Shown one piece after another: positions 14,351 through 19,234 of a DNA stretch of 19,234 nucleotides. Every line of letters begins with the position of its first letter. Position 1 is the stretch's first letter. Under the pieces are notes generated by a model. That model did no database searches. It had not been told where the DNA came from and saw only the letters and a program-made list of their open reading frames with translations. Source of the stretch: an uncultured Pseudoxanthomonas sp. (lineage in GTDB: Bacteria; Pseudomonadota; Gammaproteobacteria; Xanthomonadales; Xanthomonadaceae); contig NZ_CAMPJD010000062.1 of the NCBI RefSeq assembly GCF_946886695.1, positions 1-19,234 on the forward strand, in the 5' to 3' direction. Both the position numbers and the translations under genes were made by a program.

Positions 14351-15157
14351 ATGACCGCTCCCTCCGACGCCGTCACCCGTTTCCGCCAGCTCCACCAACA
14401 CGGCCTGCTGCGCCTGGCCAACGCGTGGGATGCCGGCACCGCACGCCTGATCGAACACCTTGGTGCCCCCGCCGTGGCGACCACCAGTGCCGGCCTGGCA
14501 TGGGCGCAGGGATATCCGGATGGCGACCGCCTCCAGCCTGATGCACTCCTGCATGCCGTGGGCGGCATCGTGCGCGCCCTCCATGTGCCGTTGACCGTCG
14601 ACGTGGAAGGTGGCTATTCCGACGATCCCGCCACCGCTGCCGGCACGGTGATGCGCGTGGTGCAGGCCGGCGCTGCCGGCATCAACCTGGAAGACGGCGC
14701 AGGCGACCCCGCACTCCTCGCCGCCAAGATCCGCGCGATCCGGACCGCCTGCGCCGCGCAGGGGCTGGACGTCTTCATCAATGCGCGCACCGATGTCTAC
14801 CTGCGCGGTCTGGTCGCGGAAACCGCGCGCATCGACGAAACCCTCGCACGCGCCGACGCCTATCGCGAAGCCGGCGCCGATGGCCTGTTCGTGCCGGGCC
14901 TGGTCGACGCCGATGCCATCGCCACTCTGGTCACACGCTGCGGCATGCCGCTCAACGTGATGCTGCGCCCGCAGCTGCAGGATCTCGCCGCGCTGGAACG
15001 TCTCGGCGTGCGCCGCATCAGCACCGGCTCGGCGCTGGCCGAATCGATGTACGGGCGACTGGGTGTACAGGTGGAGGAATTCCTGCGCGACGACCACACC
15101 ACCCTGCCCGATCCCCGCGCCATGGGCTATGGCGCGATCAACGGATTGTTCGCCTGA
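14351..15157 (+). CDS. Isocitrate lyase/PEP mutase superfamily enzyme
   Basis: A 268-residue TIM-barrel enzyme of the superfamily acting on C-C or P-C bonds of 2-oxo acids. Visible motifs: LANAWDAGTARLIE at residues 22-35, TTSAGLAWAQGYPDGD (44-59), Mg-binding DVEGGYSDDP with Asp84 and Glu86, INLEDG with Glu114 and Asp115, and INARTDVYLRG with Asn144 and Arg146. The KKCGH catalytic-cysteine loop of isocitrate and methylisocitrate lyases is absent, so it is not one of those. It belongs to the 'isocitrate lyase/PEP mutase family protein' group common in proteobacteria; oxaloacetate hydrolase- or phosphonopyruvate hydrolase-like activity is possible but not shown. The start at 14351 (MTAPSDAV) fits family alignment; upstream in-frame codons add a Cys/Arg-rich, unlikely segment. 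Confidence 0.88.
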   Translation: MTAPSDAVTRFRQLHQHGLLRLANAWDAGTARLIEHLGAPAVATTSAGLAWAQGYPDGDRLQPDALLHAVGGIVRALHVPLTVDVEGGYSDDPATAAGTVMRVVQAGAAGINLEDGAGDPALLAAKIRAIRTACAAQGLDVFINARTDVYLRGLVAETARIDETLARADAYREAGADGLFVPGLVDADAIATLVTRCGMPLNVMLRPQLQDLAALERLGVRRISTGSALAESMYGRLGVQVEEFLRDDHTTLPDPRAMGYGAINGLFA

Positions 15158-15176
15158 CAACGCAGATGGGAGAGCG

Positions 15177-15194
15177 GGTAGGATTTTTCCTACA
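15177..15194. promoter_or_regulatory. GacA-box-like palindrome
   Basis: GGTAGGATTTTTCCTACA has the geometry of the Pseudomonas GacA upstream activating site (TGTAAG-N6-CTTACA): six-base half-sites separated by six bases, here GGTAGG and CCTACA. The core GTAGGA-TTTT-TCCTAC (15178-15193) is a perfect inverted repeat. It is also similar to other NarL/RcsB-type sites. The palindrome centre is about 58 bases before the proposed start of the RNA downstream. Confidence 0.4.
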
Positions 15195-15242
15195 GCACAT
15201 CGGGGCGACGACCGACGGCAAATGTGATGGCTTTAGACGACG

Positions 15243-15386
15243 ATGCTCGCGTCCCCGGCAGCACGCCCTGCGCAGGCCACGAAAGGCCGCTCTGCAAAGG
15301 AAACGGGCGCTGCCTTGAGCAAGCAGCACTGCCGGAGCCGGGGACTCCCCCTTCAGACCCGACCCTCATTGGTCGGGTTTTCTTTT
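15243..15386 (+). ncRNA. Candidate structured small RNA with intrinsic terminator
   Basis: Downstream of the palindrome, TTTAGA (15232-15237) could serve as -10, starting an RNA near 15243. The segment folds: GTCCCCGG (15251-15258) pairs exactly with CCGGGGAC (15338-15345), or alternatively CCGGCAG (15255-15261) with CTGCCGG (15329-15335). Inside are GGCC-ACGAAA-GGCC and GCTGC/GCAGC (about 15310-15326) hairpins and a likely unpaired AAAGGAAAC (15296-15304). Three GGA triplets occur (15299, 15334, 15342), fewer than in typical Rsm RNAs. It ends in a strong terminator. No open frame with a ribosome binding site is present. It does not match 6S, 4.5S, tmRNA, RNase P or a riboswitch I can recognise. 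The 5' end is a guess. Confidence 0.5.
15357..15386 (+). terminator. Intrinsic terminator (plus strand)
   Basis: ACCCGACC (15357-15364) pairs with GGTCGGGT (15371-15378), loop CTCATT, followed by TTTCTTTT. The T-tract is on the plus strand only; on the minus strand the stem is followed by CTGAAGG. It therefore ends plus-strand transcription although no protein gene lies close before it. Confidence 0.88.
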
Positions 15387-15399
15387 GGCGGCGGCAGGA

Positions 15400-15513
15400 T
15401 CAGCCGTTGCCGCCGCCCAGCCAGAGTTCGGGCATCTGCAGCAGGCCGAACAGCACCAGCGCCGTCGCGGCGATCAGCATCCAGGCCATGCTCCGCACCA
15501 GCAGGTTGCGCAT
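15400..15513 (-). CDS. Small single-pass membrane peptide (37 residues)
   Basis: Reads MRNLLVRSMAWMLIAATALV, then LFGLLQMPELWLGGGNG. It has two basic residues at the N-terminus, a hydrophobic helix at about 9-26 and a short Gly-rich tail. A good ribosome binding site (AGGGAG, eight bases before the ATG) on the minus strand supports translation. It begins 71 nt after the ggpPS stop on the same strand and may be co-transcribed. I do not recognise the family. Short Trp-bearing hydrophobic peptides like this can be regulators of a membrane complex, but that is speculation. Confidence 0.55.
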   Translation of the reverse strand: MRNLLVRSMAWMLIAATALVLFGLLQMPELWLGGGNG

Positions 15514-15584
15514 GTAAGGGTCTCCCTGTCCCGTGTGTGGCACGACTATCGACGCAGGCGCACGACGAGTCAAAGGTAAATGCA

Positions 15585-17882
15585 TTAAGCCGCGATGGCC
15601 GTCCGCGTTTCCGCATTTACCTCGTCCTCCAAACCCCGCGCTGCGGCAAGGAACTCCCTGCCCCAGCGCGACAGATCGTAGTGGCGGACGATGTCGTACA
15701 GCCTGCGCTGGCGGTCTTCGCGCTCGCCCTGCGTCATCACCAGCGCGTGCCGCAATGCGCGCGCAAGATCCGCCGGATCATGCGGATTGGTCAGCACCGC
15801 GCCCTTCAGTTCCGCCGCCGCACCCGCGAATTCCGACAGCACCAGCACCCCGTCACCGCCATCCAGGCCCTGCACCGCGACGAACTCCTTCGCCACCAGG
15901 TTCAGGCCATCGCGCAGCGGCGTGATCCACATGACATCGGCGGCTGCGTAATGCGCCACCACGTCGGCGAACGGCAGCACGCGCGCGAAGAAGCGCACCG
16001 GCGTCCAGTCCAGCTGCGACAGCCGCCCGTTGATCCGGCCCACCGCCTGTTCGATCTGCTGCTGCAGCGGGCGGTACACCGTCATCTCCTTCGCGGCCGG
16101 CACGCACACCAGCACAAGCGTCACTTCGCCCTGCAGTTCCGGGGACTCGTCCAGCAGGCGCTCGAACGCGTGCAGCTTCTGCAGGATGCCCTTGGTGTAG
16201 TCCAGCCGCTCGATCGACAGCACCAGCTTGCGCCGGCCGATCTCGTCGCGGATGCGTGCGATGTCCTCGGCCACCTGCTCCGTTTCCAGGCACGCCTGGA
16301 TGCGGCCCACGTCGGTGCCGATGGGATGCGCGCCGATGCGCACGGTGCGCCCGTCGATGCGCAGTTCGGTGGCCATGTCCTCCACGCCCACCGCGCAGCC
16401 GAAGGTCAGGAAGCGCGGCGCGCACTGCGCGCGCGCGGTGACTTCCACCGGGAATGTGCTGCGTACCGCGTCGGTGAAGTTCTCCGCATGGCGCGGGATG
16501 TGGAAGCCCACGTAGTCGCACGCCATCAGGCTGCCGAGGATCTCGCGCCGCCACGGCAGGATCGCGAAGATGTCGGCCGACGGGAACTGGGTGTGGTGGA
16601 AGAAAGCGATCTTCACGTCCGGGCGCAACTCGCGCAGCACCGACGGCACCATCCACAGGTTGTAGTCGTGCAGCCACACCGTCGCGCCCGGCGCGGCCTC
16701 CGCGGCGGCGGCTTCGGCGAAGCGGCGGTTGACGCGCTTGAACAGCGCCCAGTCGTCCTCGTTGAAGCGCGCGCGTTCCCAGAAACTGTTGATGACCGGC
16801 CAGAACGCCTCCTTCGAGAAGCGCTTGTAGAACACGTCCACCTCGTGCTTGGTCAACGGCACATGGGTGGCGGTGAGACCGGGGTAGCGCTCCGCATCCA
16901 CCGGCGTGTGCAGTTCCACCGGCGGGCCTTTCGGATCGTCCACCGTCCATGCCACCCACGAGCCGGGCTGACCCTCGCCGAAGAAACTCAGCAGGCTGGG
17001 AATGATGCCGTTGGGCGAACTGTGCGGGCGACGCACGCGCTTGCCGTCGACGATGTGTTCTTCGTACGGCAGGCGGTGGTAGACCATCACCAGCTCCGCC
17101 TTGCCGGGCGCGTGCGTGGGCGGCGCGTAGTCGTCGGCGCGCAGCAGGTCGAAGTGCGCCATCGCCTGCAGGATGCCGCCGCAGCCCGGCGCCTCCGCGT
17201 GCAGCACCTGGTCCATGCCGGCGGTGGCAGCGAGCAGCGCGGGCTCGGAGTCGCCCACGCACACGCCGGGGAAGCCTTCGCCATACATCGACAGGTCGTT
17301 GAGCGTGTCACCGGCCACCAGCACGCGGCCGTGTTCCAGATCGAGTTCGGCCACCAGCGCCGTCAGCGTGCTGCCCTTGCGCGTGTCGCGCGGCAGGATG
17401 TCCAGGTAACGGTCGGCCGAATACAGCACCTCGCAGCCCAGCGATGCCGCCACGGCTTCCACCTCGGCCTGGATGGTCGACAGCTGCTCCGGGTGGCAGT
17501 AGTACGAGCACCGGCGCTCCTGCGGCACTTCCTGGCGCACCAGCATCGGGAAGCGGCGCATCGCATCGACGACCACGTGCTCGCCCGGCCAGCGTGCTTC
17601 GATCCGCGACTGCAGCGGCTGGATCGGCTGCATGTCCGCGGTGCGCAGCACGGTTGCGCCCACGTCGCAGATCAGGTAATCCGGCGTAGGCAGGCCGGGA
17701 TCGGCCAGCAGCGGCAGGATGGCTTCGCGCCCGCGCCCGGTGACCCACGCCAGCTTCACGCCGGGATGCGCGTCGACCAGGTGGTACAGCTGCTTGCGCG
17801 CGACCGGATCGCCGGCCAGGAACGTGCCGTCCAGGTCGGTGGCCAACAACAGCGGATCGGACGAATTCTTCAACAGGCTCAT
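15585..17882 (-). CDS. ggpPS: Bifunctional glucosylglycerol-phosphate synthase/phosphatase (GgpPS-like)
   Basis: A 765-residue cytoplasmic fusion making the compatible solute glucosylglycerol from ADP-glucose and glycerol-3-phosphate, with dephosphorylation by its own domain. The N-terminal HAD phosphatase (about 8-245) has nucleophile motif LATDLDGTF (Asp16, Asp18), Lys169 and VAGDTLNDLSMYG (Asp192, Asp196). The C-terminal GT20 glycosyltransferase (about 262-750) has VYHRLPYEE where trehalose-phosphate synthases have SNRLP, then WLHDYNLW (404-410), FFHHTQFPSADIF, ERLDYTKGI (558-566) and RDGLNLVAKEFVA (657-669). The phosphatase-first order and the YHR.PY.E start point to GgpPS as known from Azotobacter and Stenotrophomonas, rather than OtsA-OtsB trehalose fusions, where the phosphatase is usually last. 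Trehalose-6-phosphate synthase/phosphatase is the main alternative. Usually salt-induced. GGGAG lies 12-16 nt before the ATG. Confidence 0.85.
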   Translation of the reverse strand: MSLLKNSSDPLLLATDLDGTFLAGDPVARKQLYHLVDAHPGVKLAWVTGRGREAILPLLADPGLPTPDYLICDVGATVLRTADMQPIQPLQSRIEARWPGEHVVVDAMRRFPMLVRQEVPQERRCSYYCHPEQLSTIQAEVEAVAASLGCEVLYSADRYLDILPRDTRKGSTLTALVAELDLEHGRVLVAGDTLNDLSMYGEGFPGVCVGDSEPALLAATAGMDQVLHAEAPGCGGILQAMAHFDLLRADDYAPPTHAPGKAELVMVYHRLPYEEHIVDGKRVRRPHSSPNGIIPSLLSFFGEGQPGSWVAWTVDDPKGPPVELHTPVDAERYPGLTATHVPLTKHEVDVFYKRFSKEAFWPVINSFWERARFNEDDWALFKRVNRRFAEAAAAEAAPGATVWLHDYNLWMVPSVLRELRPDVKIAFFHHTQFPSADIFAILPWRREILGSLMACDYVGFHIPRHAENFTDAVRSTFPVEVTARAQCAPRFLTFGCAVGVEDMATELRIDGRTVRIGAHPIGTDVGRIQACLETEQVAEDIARIRDEIGRRKLVLSIERLDYTKGILQKLHAFERLLDESPELQGEVTLVLVCVPAAKEMTVYRPLQQQIEQAVGRINGRLSQLDWTPVRFFARVLPFADVVAHYAAADVMWITPLRDGLNLVAKEFVAVQGLDGGDGVLVLSEFAGAAAELKGAVLTNPHDPADLARALRHALVMTQGEREDRQRRLYDIVRHYDLSRWGREFLAAARGLEDEVNAETRTAIAA

Positions 17883-18207
17883 GCAGGTGCACTCCCAATG
17901 GGTGGTGTGCCGCGCACGAAGGCACGACGCGACGCGTCAACGGACGCAGGCGGGGATCGATCGCATCGGAAAGGCGCTGCAAGGCAGGCGCAGGAAGAGG
18001 GTTGCCGCGTGCGGAACACGCTGCGCGCAAGCGCGCTACAGATGCGCGTCCATCCCCGGATGTGGACGCGGACATCGACTGATGCGATGCAGCATTGTAG
18101 TCCGCATCGTCTTCGCAAAGGTCAACGTGATGTTAAGAACGTTAAATTCCGCCGGGAAATCCGCGTTTTTTCAACATCACTGCAGGTGCGTCGCGTGCGA
18201 GCGATGC
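17883..18207. promoter_or_regulatory. Upstream region of ggpPS with an AT-richer inverted repeat
   Basis: 325 bases between the broken LysR gene and ggpPS, both on the minus strand. The part near ggpPS is GC-rich with no visible gene. On the minus strand TACAAT (18099-18094) is a good -10 candidate; TTGACC (18125-18120) lies 20 bp upstream, too far for a normal -35. Immediately beyond is an AT-richer block bounded by GTGATGTT (18127-18134) and AACATCAC (18173-18180), a perfect 8-bp inverted repeat. This is the likely control region of ggpPS. Confidence 0.45.
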
Positions 18208-19132
18208 TCACGTGCGCGTCGTTGTCGCCGACACCAGCGCATCGATCAACGCGCGCGATGCCGCGGAGAGACGACGATGCGGCGCGTAGATCAACGAGAA
18301 CGGACGCGTGCGTCCCGACAGGTCCGGCAACACACGCACCAGCTCCGCACCGCGACGTGTGCAGGCATCGATGATGAAGTCGTACGTCTGGCAGATGCCC
18401 ACGCCGGCCTGCGCCAGCGACACCACGCCCAGCACGTCATCGGACACCTCGATGCGCGAGCACGGCACCCAGTCCACGTCACCGCCGTCCACGCGGAACA
18501 GCCACGGCGCCACGCGCCCGCTGCTGGGCAGCACGAACGGCAGGCAGGCATGCGCCGCCAGATCGTCCAGCGTCTGCGGCGTGCCGTGTGCAGCCAGGTA
18601 GTCCGGTGAGGCCACCACGCTGAGCGTCGCGTCCTCCAGCGTCCTCCAGCGTCCTGCCCACCAGCCCGCTGTCGGGCAGCGCGCCCAGCCGGATGGCCAG
18701 GTCGTAGCCCTCGGCCACCAGATCCACGTTGCGGTTGGCGATGTTCACCTCAAGCCGCACCTGCGGATGCTGCTGCACGAAATCGCGCAGCAGCCACGGC
18801 AGCCGGTAGTGCCCGTAGGTGGTCGGCACGCTGAGGCGCACATGTCCGCTGAGCGTGCCAGCCTCGCCCTGCACCGCGCGTTCGGCATCGTCGATCAGGT
18901 GGAACGCGGCGCGCGCCTGTTCCACGTACAGGCGGCCGGCTTCGGTCAGGCTGGTCCGGCGTGTGGTCCGTCGCAGCAACTGGCTGCCCAGCCGCGTCTC
19001 CAGCCGGGCGACCGCGCGGCTGATCACCGACGGCGTGGTGGACAGCGCCACCGCCGCGGCGGTCAGCGAGCCGTGGTCCACCACCGCCACCAGCGCCTCG
19101 ACATCGGCCAGGTGATCGAACCGTCGCGCCAT
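18208..19132 (-). pseudogene. LysR-family transcriptional regulator, frameshifted by a 10-bp tandem duplication
   Basis: Starts at 19132 with MARRFDHLADVEALVAVVDH, seven bases after a strong GGAGG. The helix-turn-helix (about 6-65, SLTAAAVALSTTPSVISRAVARLE) and the first part of the effector domain are intact to GLVGRTLEDA near residue 165. There GTCCTCCAGC occurs twice in a row (18631-18650, plus strand) and shifts the frame; the shifted frame stops at 18479. Normal LysR sequence resumes in another frame (VVASPDYLAAHGTPQTLDDL, to the stop at 18208). Removing one copy gives RTLEDATLSVVASPDY and a continuous 304-residue protein, the usual family length. As read, the product is 217 residues with about 50 foreign ones, retaining the DNA-binding domain but lacking half of the effector domain. 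The target gene is unknown, perhaps one divergent beyond the right edge. Confidence 0.88.
18631..18650. repeat. 10-bp tandem duplication inside the LysR gene
   Basis: GTCCTCCAGC is present as two perfect adjacent copies, followed by GTCCT, the first half of a third. As ten is not a multiple of three, the extra copy breaks the reading frame. The structure suits replication slippage in either direction. Confidence 0.95.
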
Positions 19133-19234
19133 TCTTGCCTCCGGAGAACAGATGAATCCCTCCCAGGCCAATTTATCGCCTCGTTCGCCGGGAATACAGT
19201 GCGCGCCACCCCGGGGCTTCCCGCCCCCACCGGA
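19133..19234. promoter_or_regulatory. Upstream region of the LysR gene, possible divergent promoter
   Basis: The AT-richer GCCAATTTATCGCC followed by GGAATACAGTGCGC looks like a plus-strand promoter (TACAGT as -10, near 19195-19200) for a gene beyond the window. LysR regulators often control a divergent neighbour from such a region. No coding sequence is visible in these 102 bases. Confidence 0.35.

Noticed and set aside
15243..15386. 6S RNA, 4.5S RNA, tmRNA or a known riboswitch
   Set aside because: Length, the lack of the 4.5S GGAAGGAAGCA loop, absence of a tRNA-like end, and no match to the c-di-GMP, glycine, TPP, cobalamin or fluoride consensus that I know. Left as an unassigned RNA.
15585..17882. 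Trehalose-6-phosphate synthase/phosphatase (OtsA-OtsB fusion)
   Set aside because: Phosphatase domain first and YHRLPYEE in place of SNRLP favour GgpPS; kept as an alternative only.
18120..18125. TTGACC as -35 for ggpPS
   Set aside because: Spacing to TACAAT is 20 bp, beyond the range of a normal sigma-70 promoter.
15243..18374. A 1043-codon plus-strand frame opposite ggpPS
   Set aside because: Arg/His/Gln-rich shadow of the real minus-strand gene. It crosses the intrinsic terminator at 15357-15386 and has no recognisable domain.
18208..18618. A separate short protein consisting of a LysR effector-domain half
   Set aside because: It has no start signal of its own and joins the upstream frame seamlessly once one 10-bp copy is removed, so it is the tail of the broken LysR gene.

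Overview
The window is high-GC proteobacterial chromosomal DNA. It fits the Lysobacteraceae/Xanthomonadaceae (a Pseudoxanthomonas-, Lysobacter- or Stenotrophomonas-like bacterium). Pointers are rluC and rne sharing one divergent control region, the proline-rich single-pass protein that xanthomonad genomes call 'transmembrane repetitive protein', a phosphatase-first glucosylglycerol-phosphate synthase fusion, and a GTGGGAGCGAC-type REP palindrome. The genus is an inference. I see no prophage, IS element, CRISPR array, tRNA or rRNA.

Layout. 1-1875 (minus): an RND efflux pair, the lipoprotein adaptor followed by the permease, which runs off the left edge. 2243-3109 (plus): two c-type cytochromes ending at a strong hairpin terminator and a REP pair. 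3270-5534 (minus): nfuA (Fe-S carrier) and the proline-rich membrane protein. 5627-6800 (plus): pterin carbinolamine dehydratase, a TonB-domain lipoprotein overlapping it by one base, and a DUF1761 membrane protein. 6810-7808 (minus): rluC. 8192-11365 (plus): rne, behind a leader of about 365 nt with two hairpins next to the gene, the second covering the ribosome binding site. 11422-11922: gene-free, with three related hairpin repeats.

Right half. 11923-12570 (minus): a GacA/UvrY-type response regulator. 12727-13599 (plus): a secreted M28 peptidase. 13655-14029: no recognisable gene. 14030-15157 (plus): a small unknown protein and a PEP mutase/isocitrate lyase superfamily enzyme. 15177-15386 (plus): a palindrome resembling a GacA box, then a foldable segment ending in a strong intrinsic terminator, which I read as a candidate small RNA. 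15400-17882 (minus): bifunctional glucosylglycerol-phosphate synthase/phosphatase and, after it, a 37-residue membrane peptide. 18208-19132 (minus): a LysR regulator broken by a 10-bp tandem duplication.

Most genes are housekeeping. The points deserving a second look are (1) the candidate GacA-box small RNA about 2.6 kb from a GacA-family gene, (2) the LysR gene that becomes intact if one 10-bp copy is removed, (3) the rne leader, laid out like the autoregulatory leader of enteric bacteria, and (4) the GgpPS-type compatible-solute enzyme. I found no clear multi-gene novel system.
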